DNA of 21,263 bases from a virus, in IMG/VR virus record IMGVR_UViG_3300029989_000510, positions 1 to 21,263 of that record. The stretch is one strand, 5' to 3'. Below are positions 6,780-15,062 of this stretch, piece by piece. The notes beneath the pieces are model-generated. The model searched no databases. It had not been told where the DNA came from and saw nothing but the letters and a program-made list of their open reading frames with translations. The position numbers were made by a program, and so were the translations under genes. Numbering within the stretch: the first letter of the stretch is position 1; each line of letters starts with the position of its first letter.

Positions 6780-7973
6780 ATGAAAATAATCTCTGACCTT
6801 AAAGATAGTGTAACAGGAATACTCTCTGGGGTAGACTTATCAAATGTTTCTGATGTCTATGGATGTTTTGAAAGGTCTGTATCTACAATGATACAGAAAG
6901 CAAAAATACCGGAAGCAACAGGTATCCAAAACATAACTTTATATAGTGGTGTTACAGATTATCTTTGTGATACTCACATATATGGAAATGAAATTACTGA
7001 CATACGACCACAAGGAATATCACGCAATGCTTCAAACTTTGTAACTAAAAACTTTCCAGATGATTTTGACAGAAATAAAGGAATCTACACCCCAATCCAG
7101 ACTACTTCAGCTTTTGAATACCAAAATGGGCAACCAATAATTAAAATATTATCTCCTTACCCTAAACAAAAAGTAAACCTAGACCCAATGACTGATATTA
7201 CAGGTTGGGTTGTTGGTGGTTCTGTAACAAATCTAGTAAAAGATGTATCTAACTTCTACCAAACACCGGCATCAATGAGATTTGTTCTAAATGGTGCATC
7301 TTCTGGAACTCTTACAAAGACTATTTCAACTGTAGACCTAAACCAATATCAGAATGTAGGAGTAGCCTTTCTTGCAATCGAGATTCCACCAGGAGCAACA
7401 GCTACAGATTTGACTAATATAACTCTTAAAATAGGTTCTGATAGCACAAACTATAACAATATAACAGCTACTTCAGGCTTTCTTGGGTCTTGGGTATCTG
7501 GTAATTGGCTCATTGTATCATTTGATTTTTCAGGTATAGGCCAAACAGGAACACCTAATTGGAGCAAAATAACCTATTTGCAGGTTGGATTCACTCATAG
7601 TGCATCAATCACTAACTTTAGAACTGGTGGACTATGGATTTCAATGCCAACACCAGCTCAAATCTGTTACCAAAGCCCAGCAATCTTTCTACCACTAGGT
7701 TCTGATGTAGCAACTATTGATATAACAGCAGATACAGACAGAATAATACTTTCAAATCCAGCTTACAATATCTATTTGCATGAATGTGTAATAGCAGTTC
7801 TTGAAAACACCGGAGCAGGAGAAAGTGATGCTTCAAGTGTAAAAATTAACCAAATACTTCATGGAGTAAGAGGAAGAAATGGTGCAATTATTCAACCAGG
7901 TTTATATGACTTATTTAAAGGAGATAATCCAAGCCAATCACTTAGACAAACAGGTAGTTGGTATGAAAATTAG
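6780..7973 (+). CDS. Putative head-tail adaptor with inserted carbohydrate-binding-like domain
   Basis: The 397-aa product has three parts. Residues 1-130 are mixed helix and strand (LSNVSDVYGCFERSVSTMI, and later TDYLCDTHIYGNEITDI). Residues about 137-291 look like a jelly-roll, galactose-binding-like module: GWVVGGSVTNLVKDVSNFY, SMRFVLNGASSGTLTKTI, NWLIVSFDFSG, YLQVGFTHSAS. Residues from about 310 are helical (LSNPAYNIYLHECVIAVLE). The outer parts fit the helical adaptor that binds the portal in short-tailed phages, and the position between capsid and tail-spike/nozzle genes agrees. A sugar-binding module in the middle would be exposed on the neck. The adaptor assignment is inference; the module is seen as a pattern only, without identified ligand residues. 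The gene ends 2 bp before the next start. Confidence 0.45.
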   Translation: MKIISDLKDSVTGILSGVDLSNVSDVYGCFERSVSTMIQKAKIPEATGIQNITLYSGVTDYLCDTHIYGNEITDIRPQGISRNASNFVTKNFPDDFDRNKGIYTPIQTTSAFEYQNGQPIIKILSPYPKQKVNLDPMTDITGWVVGGSVTNLVKDVSNFYQTPASMRFVLNGASSGTLTKTISTVDLNQYQNVGVAFLAIEIPPGATATDLTNITLKIGSDSTNYNNITATSGFLGSWVSGNWLIVSFDFSGIGQTGTPNWSKITYLQVGFTHSASITNFRTGGLWISMPTPAQICYQSPAIFLPLGSDVATIDITADTDRIILSNPAYNIYLHECVIAVLENTGAGESDASSVKINQILHGVRGRNGAIIQPGLYDLFKGDNPSQSLRQTGSWYEN

Positions 7974-7975
7974 CT

Positions 7976-9001
7976 ATGATTGACTTAGCAATACAACCTT
8001 ATGATGACATACAGAACTACTTAGATATTTTATATGCTAATGGAGGTGGAACTTGCACACTAGAAACCGGAACTCATACGCTAACTCAAGACTTAATAAT
8101 TTTAAGTGGAGTAACTTTAAAAGGTGCTTCCAGAGATAACTGTATTATAGAATGTGGAGATTTTTCAGTAAGAATGGAAGGCACAGATGTTTATAATACC
8201 GGTGATGTTTCAATAACTAATGGGTCTACAACAGTAACAGGAAGTGGAACTACTTTTGATGTTTCAATGGTAGGTAGGCACATTTGGTTACAGGACAGTT
8301 GGTATGAGATAGCAACATTTACTTCAGATACAGAATTAGAACTGATAGATATTTACACCGGAACAACACTTACAAACGAAACAGATTATGTAATTTCTCA
8401 AATAAACCTATTGCCACAGTTACAAACACTAACAGTTCAAAATTCTACAGGTTCAGCAATAATTATAAACAATACAAGAGAGGTTGGATTAGATAATGTG
8501 AATATATATAATTCAGTTATTGGCTTAGAAATGAATTATAGTTTGTTTCCTAAAATATCAATATCATCAGACTATAATGAAGTTGGAGCAGTTTGGAATA
8601 ATGTTTATGGTTATAACATAGACTTTTGTGAATTTAGTTATTCAACAGTTGGAGCAGGATTAGTTATGACAAAATGTGGAAAATCTAACCTATACAGTTC
8701 ATCATTCGCCAACAACGCAACAAATGGAATAACAATGACAAATTGTAGTTCAAATCCTATTGATAGTTGCGATTTAAGTAATAATGGAGCAAATGGTATT
8801 GAATTAATTTCTAATTGTAATACTAATTCATTTAGTAGTGGAACATCTTTTGATAACAATGGAGCTTATGGAATAAAAATAAACAACGCAAACTGTTCTG
8901 ATAATATTTTAACCGGAGTAATTGCATTAGGAAATATATCAGGGAGTTTAGATGATTCAGGAACCGGAACATTAAAATCACTAACAGTTAATAAATTATA
9001 A
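7976..9001 (+). CDS. Right-handed beta-helix protein, tailspike-like
   Basis: The 341-aa product begins with a typical beta-helix cap (AIQPYDDIQNYLDILYANGG, then TCTLETGTHTLTQDLIILSG, GVTLKGASRDNCIIEC). At about residues 72-140 a small beta domain is inserted (SITNGSTTVTGSGTTFDVSM), a type of insert known from phage spike beta-helices. From residue 145 come short irregular coils rich in Asn and Ser (NNATNGITMTNCSSNPIDSC, SNNGANGIELISNCN, DNNGAYGIKINNANCSDN), each about 20-24 residues. Such folds form tailspikes that bind or cut host polysaccharide. No catalytic acid pair can be picked out with confidence, so an enzyme activity is not claimed. It is short for a complete trimeric spike and has no obvious virion-anchoring domain. 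Gaps to neighbours are 2 bp and 1 bp. Confidence 0.7.
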   Translation: MIDLAIQPYDDIQNYLDILYANGGGTCTLETGTHTLTQDLIILSGVTLKGASRDNCIIECGDFSVRMEGTDVYNTGDVSITNGSTTVTGSGTTFDVSMVGRHIWLQDSWYEIATFTSDTELELIDIYTGTTLTNETDYVISQINLLPQLQTLTVQNSTGSAIIINNTREVGLDNVNIYNSVIGLEMNYSLFPKISISSDYNEVGAVWNNVYGYNIDFCEFSYSTVGAGLVMTKCGKSNLYSSSFANNATNGITMTNCSSNPIDSCDLSNNGANGIELISNCNTNSFSSGTSFDNNGAYGIKINNANCSDNILTGVIALGNISGSLDDSGTGTLKSLTVNKL

Positions 9002-9002
9002 T

Positions 9003-11138
9003 ATGGCAATAAACACAGCAAAAGCAAAAGACTTTGAGTTCAAAAATATCATAAACTCCTTTGGGGGATATGTTTCTTCTTTGGATAAAACCAATATCAA
9101 AGAAAACTATCTTGTTAGAGGTTCACAAAATGTTTATAAAAGACTTTCTGGAACTGTTGCTGTAAGACCAGGACAAAAAAGACTAGGCGTAGCAAACACA
9201 GTTGCATCTCCTTGTTATTCAAAGTATGTTTGGAACACATCTTGGGGTATGACCTATGTGATGGTTGTTTCAAATGGAAATCTATATGTAGTAAAAGATA
9301 ATGTCTGGTATTCACTTCTTTCAGGCCTAACAAAAACTCGTTATGTGTTTGATAAATGGTGGGATAATACAGAAAAGAAAGACAGATGTCTATTTGTTAA
9401 TGGAACATCTGATATTTTCCATTGGAGTGGTGGATTTGCACAGGTAAATGGACTAAATAATATAATAACAGCAATTAATTCAACCCCAACAGCAGGTGGC
9501 ACAGGCTATACTGTAGGAGATATTTTAACTATCACAAGTGGTTCAGCAAATGCTACTGTAAAAGTAACTATAGTGGCTAGTGGTGCTGTTTCACAAGTAA
9601 CATTGGTATCCGGTGGAGATGGTTACACAGTTGGAGCAGGCAACGCAACGACAGGAGGAACTGGTAATGGTTGCACTATAAATATTACAGCAGTAGCATC
9701 TCCAACAGTAAATACAATAACACTCAAAGACACAACAAAATCATGGCAACAGATGGGCTTTGCATCTAATACAGCAGGAGAAAAGAAATTTATGATTGGA
9801 ACAACTGAATACACTTATACCGGAGGTGAAAGCACTTCTACTCTTACTGGTGTAACACCATCAGTTGCCGGTGTAGCAGATAATTCTTATGCTATTCAAT
9901 CAGTAATGACAAAATCTACAACACCAAATGTAAACCAATTAAATGATTTTATAAAAGTAATAAATAACCAGGCTTATATTGGTTCTTACACTTCAAGACT
10001 ATGTTACATCTCTAGCAGCACAGATTTTACTAACTATGTAGTTCCAACACCAAGACTTGCCGGAAGTCCAGAACTTTTGACCTTAGATGGAACATTAAAA
10101 GGTATCGGAGTAAGGCAAGGTAAAGCAACAATCGGTTATGGTTCAGGTTCTTGGGCAGTTATTTCATTTACAGATATTTCAAATAACAATATCATAACTC
10201 AAAAAACTAATGTAGATGTTAAGCCGGTATCTTTGCTACAAGCACCTTTGGCTCATGAGTTCATAGATAGCACCGGAGATAATATAATATATTTGGGCCA
10301 GGATAATCAGGTCCATAATTTTGGTGATTTCAATAATCTCTTTGTATCAGGCTATCCATCACTATCACAAGAAATTGCAAGAGAACTAACTAAAGAAAAT
10401 TTTACCGGTGGAGGTCTTAGATGTATTGGTGAATTTGTTTATCTTACAGCACCAAATTCAGGTAAGACTTATCTATATCAAGTAAGAAGTAGTATTGGAG
10501 ATAATGGAGCAATAGGAGCAGAAAGACTATGGCATTCACCATTTGTTTGGAATGCTACATTTATAGACCAGATTGATGGAAATGTTGTGGCCTTTTCAAA
10601 TGCTAATCCACAAATATATCAAGTCTGGGATACCGGTCAATACTATGATGATTCTCCTTCAGGAGAACAATTACCTTATACTTGCGTTATGGCTATGGGT
10701 TATCGTGGTGGCCAAAGACGACAAGGATTATGGTCTTTCTCTAAACAATTTACAGAAGGATATATTTCATCAGGAACTCAATTAAATGGTCTTATGAATT
10801 ATAACTATCAAGGAGCAACTGATTCAGTATCTTTCACAATAAATAGCATAAAAAAACCAGCTTATACTTTTGGTGCAGCAACTTCTTCATTAGGAGAAAA
10901 GAATCTAGGAGATGAATCTCTAGGAGAAGGTGGTGTTATTGATATGGCTAATGACCCAGATTCACTTTTGAAGTTTAAAGTAATAAATTCCATGTCAATT
11001 ATAAATGTATTTGAGTGGCAACCAATATATTATTCAGATACAGTAAATTCAAATTGGGAGATTCTAGCTTTAGGAACAAATGCAGAAGTAGAATTAGAAC
11101 AAGTTCCTGGTTTTATTATTAACAAATTAAAAAATTAG
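9003..11138 (+). CDS. Putative tail nozzle / hub protein (podovirus type)
   Basis: The 711-aa product starts with NSFGGYVSSLDKTNIKENYL and reaches GTVAVRPGQKRLG at about residues 50-63. A 'set of residues followed by R-P-G near the start of a beta-propeller' is common in nozzle, hub or DNA-stabilising tail proteins of short-tailed phages (T7 gp12 and P22 gp10 types). The rest is beta-rich with repeated aromatic blades (TYVMVVSNGNLYVVKDNVWY, RLCYISSSTDFTNYV). Residues about 153-233 form a Gly/Thr-rich insert with two related units (GGTGYTVGDILTITSG and GGDGYTVGAGNATTGGTGNG), seen in many virion proteins. The assignment is from this pattern and the gene order. TATAATATG start, 1 bp after the previous stop. 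Confidence 0.5.
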   Translation: MAINTAKAKDFEFKNIINSFGGYVSSLDKTNIKENYLVRGSQNVYKRLSGTVAVRPGQKRLGVANTVASPCYSKYVWNTSWGMTYVMVVSNGNLYVVKDNVWYSLLSGLTKTRYVFDKWWDNTEKKDRCLFVNGTSDIFHWSGGFAQVNGLNNIITAINSTPTAGGTGYTVGDILTITSGSANATVKVTIVASGAVSQVTLVSGGDGYTVGAGNATTGGTGNGCTINITAVASPTVNTITLKDTTKSWQQMGFASNTAGEKKFMIGTTEYTYTGGESTSTLTGVTPSVAGVADNSYAIQSVMTKSTTPNVNQLNDFIKVINNQAYIGSYTSRLCYISSSTDFTNYVVPTPRLAGSPELLTLDGTLKGIGVRQGKATIGYGSGSWAVISFTDISNNNIITQKTNVDVKPVSLLQAPLAHEFIDSTGDNIIYLGQDNQVHNFGDFNNLFVSGYPSLSQEIARELTKENFTGGGLRCIGEFVYLTAPNSGKTYLYQVRSSIGDNGAIGAERLWHSPFVWNATFIDQIDGNVVAFSNANPQIYQVWDTGQYYDDSPSGEQLPYTCVMAMGYRGGQRRQGLWSFSKQFTEGYISSGTQLNGLMNYNYQGATDSVSFTINSIKKPAYTFGAATSSLGEKNLGDESLGEGGVIDMANDPDSLLKFKVINSMSIINVFEWQPIYYSDTVNSNWEILALGTNAEVELEQVPGFIINKLKN

Positions 11139-11147
11139 GTATATAAT
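11119..11147 (+). promoter_or_regulatory. Candidate sigma70-type promoter before fibre gene
   Basis: TTAACA at 11119-11124 and a perfect TATAAT at 11142-11147 are 17 bp apart, overlapping the last codons of the nozzle gene. Transcription would begin near 11154, only about 15 nt before the ATG at 11169. It would give extra expression of the fibre and ejection-protein genes. Confidence 0.5.
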
Positions 11148-11168
11148 TATTAAATAACAAACAACACT

Positions 11169-13094
11169 ATGTCAAAATACCATACATTTGGAGGGCAAAC
11201 ATATGCATTAGGAAGTTCAATCGGTTCAACTGATTCAACTATTCTCTTATCATCTTTTATAGAACCAATTTCAGGAGTTCCATACACAATGGCACTTCTA
11301 AATACAGATATAGTTTATGGAACTATTGCTCCTAAAACTTCTTCTTCAGAGTTCATTTCATTTACAGGAATAACACAAAATTCAAATGGAACAGCAACAC
11401 TTACCGGAGTAACGAGAGGACTTGCTAAAAAATATCCTTTCACAAGTTCTGCAACATTTAAACTACCACACGCAGGACAATCACAATTTATTATTTCAGA
11501 TGCTCCACAAGTATTTGAAAAATATGCAGCAAAAGATAATGATGAAACAATTACCGGAACATGGACTTTCCAAAATTTTCCTATCACTCCATCAACACCA
11601 TTGGCATCTGATACAGTCTTTGGCCAAACAAAACTTTCAGTAGCAGCAGCAAACCCAAGTAACCCAATTGCAGTTGGTGATAATGATACACGCATACAAT
11701 CAACTCCAACAGCATCTGAAAAGGCAGCTCTCGCAGGAACACAAGGAGTTCCAAGTGCAACAAATAAATATGTCACAGTAGATAATGTTTATGTGGCAGA
11801 AGTAGACCAATCTCAAACGACTCAAAATTCAACTGTAGAAGTTGGAATGGCAAATACTACTGGTAACAAAAATAAAATTCAACAATCTTTTATCCCAGTA
11901 AAAACAAAAACAAGAGGAGTAAAACTTTATAAGAGTGCAGATACAGGAACATTTACCGGAACAGTAACTGTGGCTCTCTATGCTGACACAGCAGGAAGTC
12001 CATCAGGTTCTGCTCTTGCAACTGTAACTCTAACAAATTCACAATGGTTAGGATTTCCTGTAGGAGAATTTGAAGCAGACTTTAGTGCAGAGTATTTAAT
12101 GACAGCAGGAACTACATATTGGATTCAGGTAATAACTTCAACAGCAGATAATAGTAATCATCCAAATTTAGCAACAAATACAGCAGGTGGTTATGCTAAT
12201 GGTTCAGTTAAATACTGGAATACAACTGATGGATATGTTGCAATAGCAAATATAGACCTTTACTTTAAAACTTTAAATGGAATAAATAATCAGGTAGTAG
12301 AAACAAATGCAAGTGGTAAAATACCATCAGTTCTTATTGACTACTCAAATGCTCCATATGTTCCATCTCAAGATATTCCAACAAGAACAGGAGCATCAGG
12401 ATTCTCATCATACGCATCTTCAAACTCTGATGGAAGTTTAATGTTTATCTTAACCTATGGAGGTAGTATTGCATATTTAAGCAGACTTATAAAAGACTCA
12501 TCAACAAATCAATATTATATTTCCCATATAGTAACAGTAGCCCAAACATCGGGAGTAAGTGGATTGTGTGTATTAGGAAGTTATGTTTATGTTAGTTCAT
12601 TTAATAGTGCATTAAAAATACAAAGATATGATATAGCTACACTTGCAAATGAAACAATAATGACATTTTCAGGGACAGCTAGAAGTGGAATTATGTTTTC
12701 TAATGGAGTAGATATTTATGTATACAATACAACAAATCAGTTTGATAGATTTACCCTCTCAGGAACAACATTAACTAACGCTGGAACTATAACTTATACA
12801 TCGTCAGGAACAGTAAAGGCAGCAATAGCAAATTCACAATATGTTTGGATTACTGATGGAGCTGGAACTGGCACAACTAATATAAGAAAATATAATATAA
12901 GTGGTGGCTCTGTTGTTTCAACATTTTCACCAATCATAAATGCTGATTCATACTTTAATGGTGGAGTTTATTTATCGTTGTTTTTAGCAAGATTAGATTT
13001 ATTGGGAATACAATACCATTACTCAATAGTTCAAGGTTCATCTAATACTCAGGTGGGAATAATTTCAAAATTAATGGCGATAACACTACCATAA
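11169..13094 (+). CDS. Putative tail fibre / receptor-binding protein with beta-propeller C-terminus
   Basis: The 641-aa product is modular. Residues 1-120 are beta-rich and may attach to the tail (ALGSSIGSTDSTILLSSFIE, TGVTRGLAKKYPF). Residues 123-160 hold TGTWTFQNFPITPSTP and ASDTVFGQTKLS, a pattern common in phage fibres. Residues 207-370 form a jelly-roll-like domain (IQQSFIPVKTKTRGVKLYKS, TVTVALYADTAGSPSG, MTAGTTYWIQVI), the type used for surface recognition. From about 394 to the end are repeated blades, such as GLCVLGSYVYVSSFNSAL and GIMFSNGVDIYVYNTTNQF, suggesting a beta-propeller. Role in host recognition is inferred from these domains. It has its own candidate promoter and is followed 8 bp later by the first ejection-protein gene. 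Confidence 0.55.
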   Translation: MSKYHTFGGQTYALGSSIGSTDSTILLSSFIEPISGVPYTMALLNTDIVYGTIAPKTSSSEFISFTGITQNSNGTATLTGVTRGLAKKYPFTSSATFKLPHAGQSQFIISDAPQVFEKYAAKDNDETITGTWTFQNFPITPSTPLASDTVFGQTKLSVAAANPSNPIAVGDNDTRIQSTPTASEKAALAGTQGVPSATNKYVTVDNVYVAEVDQSQTTQNSTVEVGMANTTGNKNKIQQSFIPVKTKTRGVKLYKSADTGTFTGTVTVALYADTAGSPSGSALATVTLTNSQWLGFPVGEFEADFSAEYLMTAGTTYWIQVITSTADNSNHPNLATNTAGGYANGSVKYWNTTDGYVAIANIDLYFKTLNGINNQVVETNASGKIPSVLIDYSNAPYVPSQDIPTRTGASGFSSYASSNSDGSLMFILTYGGSIAYLSRLIKDSSTNQYYISHIVTVAQTSGVSGLCVLGSYVYVSSFNSALKIQRYDIATLANETIMTFSGTARSGIMFSNGVDIYVYNTTNQFDRFTLSGTTLTNAGTITYTSSGTVKAAIANSQYVWITDGAGTGTTNIRKYNISGGSVVSTFSPIINADSYFNGGVYLSLFLARLDLLGIQYHYSIVQGSSNTQVGIISKLMAITLP

Positions 13095-13102
13095 AAAATT
13101 AT

Positions 13103-15058
13103 ATGGCTACAACAACTACAACAAAAGCACCAGCACCAGCAGCACCAAAAGCAACCTATGACATGAACACCGGTAAAGCACTAGCACCTGGCCAGGCACA
13201 ATCTGTATTTAATTCACAAACAGGGCAACAAATTGGAACCAACAACTTCTCAAATGGAGTGGCTTCAACAAATCCAGTTGCAAACCAATCTACAACAACT
13301 CTTTCAACTCAAAATAAAATAGACCAAGTTCCTACCATACAAAATACAACAACCGGACTAGCAAATAATGGAGTAAAAACAGATGCAACTACAGGAGTAG
13401 CCACTAATGCTGATGGTAGCCCTTATACACCCCCTACAGAGCCTGTAAAGGCATCTACAACGACAGGAGGTTATATAGGGGATGTTTACTATGCTCCTGG
13501 TGCAGAAATACCAAAAGGAGCTAATTTGACCCAAAGTTCATCAACTTCTGATTCAATCTTAAATAGTTTAAATACATTAAAATCACAAAATGATGCTAAC
13601 ACAGCAGGAATGATTGGAGCTATCCAGGCACAATATTCATCACTAATTCAACAGCAACAGCAAACAAATAAAGCACAAGAAGGACAAGTTCAAAATGCTC
13701 TATTAATGGGTGGAGCAACAGGTCAAGGAAGTTCAGCTCAATTTGCACCTATTTCTTCTGTAGGAATAGTATCTTCACAAATCAATTATGGTTTGCAACA
13801 GGTTGCAGATTTAACATCAAAAGAACAACTAGCAATTGCACAAGCCCAACAGGCAGGTTTTACCAATGACTACCAATTACAGGATAAAATAAATCAACAG
13901 ATTCAATCTATCAGAAAAGAAAAACAGGATGCAGTTGTTAAGATGCAAAATGATATAGTTGCAGCAAAACAATATGCAGATAAACAAGCACAACAGACTA
14001 TTGAAAACAATTTAGCATCTGATAAATTTACATATCAACAAAAAGCTGATGCAATTGACCAAGCATTTAAACAAGGACAACTAAATGAAGAAAAAAGACA
14101 TAACCTGGCTACAGAACTTGTTGCAAAACAAGCAGCTTCAGCAGGTTCAGGATTAAATGGAACAATGCCAGGAGTTCAAATGACAGCACAGGGAACACCA
14201 AACAAAACAAACCAAGAGGCATTTCTTGCAGCACTTCCACCAATGGTTGCTACTCAAGTTAAAGGAATAGCTGAATATGACATAAATCCATCTAGTTTTT
14301 CTTCAAGCAAAAGAGCATCACAGGGAGGACTTACACAGGGAGATTTGGTTGCACTTGCAAAACAATATGACCCTTCTTATTCTGAATCAGAATATGCAGC
14401 GAGAGCATCATACAAGAAAAGTTTAGCCGGAACTGGTCCATCAACAATAGGTGGTTCAATAAATTCTGCTAACAAGGCAGTAAATCACTTAACAGCTTTT
14501 GTTAATGATATGAATAAGACAGCGAACACGCCTAGTAGTATGGTAAATTGGACTTTAAATAATACAGTCGGACAGGTTGTTCCAGGATTAAGAACAACAC
14601 TTGGAGCAGCTAAAACAGAAGGTCTTGGTGTTGCTGATGAGTTGGCTAAATTCTTTAAAGGTTCTGGTGCTACAGATGTGCAGAGTATTAAAGATTGGCA
14701 AGAAAAATTAAGTTCAAATGCTTCAAATGCAGATGTAAAAGGTCTTACACAAGGAGCAATTACTCTACTAGCAGGACAGCTAGAAACTCTTTCTGAACAA
14801 TATCAAAGAACAATGGGTAAGGCACCGGATAATAATTTTATGGGAGAAAGTGCAAAGAAAAACCTTGAATCATTAAAAAATCAGGGTTACCAAGTAGATA
14901 TTCCAGGAATAAATTTCACAGATAAAGATGCTTACTTATCTCATGGTGGTTCAGTAGATGCCCTAAAACAAGCCCATGATATGTTGATAAACTTAAATGA
15001 CCCAAATAATCCTCCTACCCCAGAGAATATATTAGAATTAGCCCAAATTTCACAATAA
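13103..15058 (+). CDS. Putative internal virion / DNA-ejection protein 1
   Basis: The 651-aa product has no signal peptide. Residues 1-140 are low-complexity Thr/Ala/Pro/Asn/Gln. Residues about 146-345 are long Gln-rich helices likely to form coiled coils (SILNSLNTLKSQND, SSLIQQQQQTNKAQEGQ, QQIQSIRKEKQDAVVKMQND). Residues about 392-465 hold LVALAKQYDPSYSESEYAAR and GGSINSANKAVNHLTAFVND, a helical module I have seen in ejection-type virion proteins of other phages, followed by SIKDWQEKLSS and LLAGQLETLSEQYQRTMGKA near residues 529-580. In short-tailed phages such proteins sit inside the capsid and pass through the tail to form a channel in the host envelope. No lytic transglycosylase motif is seen. 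Start TATATGGC, 8 bp after the fibre gene. Confidence 0.55.
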   Translation: MATTTTTKAPAPAAPKATYDMNTGKALAPGQAQSVFNSQTGQQIGTNNFSNGVASTNPVANQSTTTLSTQNKIDQVPTIQNTTTGLANNGVKTDATTGVATNADGSPYTPPTEPVKASTTTGGYIGDVYYAPGAEIPKGANLTQSSSTSDSILNSLNTLKSQNDANTAGMIGAIQAQYSSLIQQQQQTNKAQEGQVQNALLMGGATGQGSSAQFAPISSVGIVSSQINYGLQQVADLTSKEQLAIAQAQQAGFTNDYQLQDKINQQIQSIRKEKQDAVVKMQNDIVAAKQYADKQAQQTIENNLASDKFTYQQKADAIDQAFKQGQLNEEKRHNLATELVAKQAASAGSGLNGTMPGVQMTAQGTPNKTNQEAFLAALPPMVATQVKGIAEYDINPSSFSSSKRASQGGLTQGDLVALAKQYDPSYSESEYAARASYKKSLAGTGPSTIGGSINSANKAVNHLTAFVNDMNKTANTPSSMVNWTLNNTVGQVVPGLRTTLGAAKTEGLGVADELAKFFKGSGATDVQSIKDWQEKLSSNASNADVKGLTQGAITLLAGQLETLSEQYQRTMGKAPDNNFMGESAKKNLESLKNQGYQVDIPGINFTDKDAYLSHGGSVDALKQAHDMLINLNDPNNPPTPENILELAQISQ

Positions 15059-15062
15059 TTAT

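Noticed and set aside
7976-9001. Beta-helix protein as an active polysaccharide lyase or hydrolase
   Set aside because: The fold pattern is clear but no conserved catalytic acid cluster or family signature is recognisable; kept as spike-like only.
11315-11776. Open frame of 153 codons on the - strand
   Set aside because: Antisense to the fibre gene with full coverage by a well-supported + strand frame; no start context like that of the real genes.
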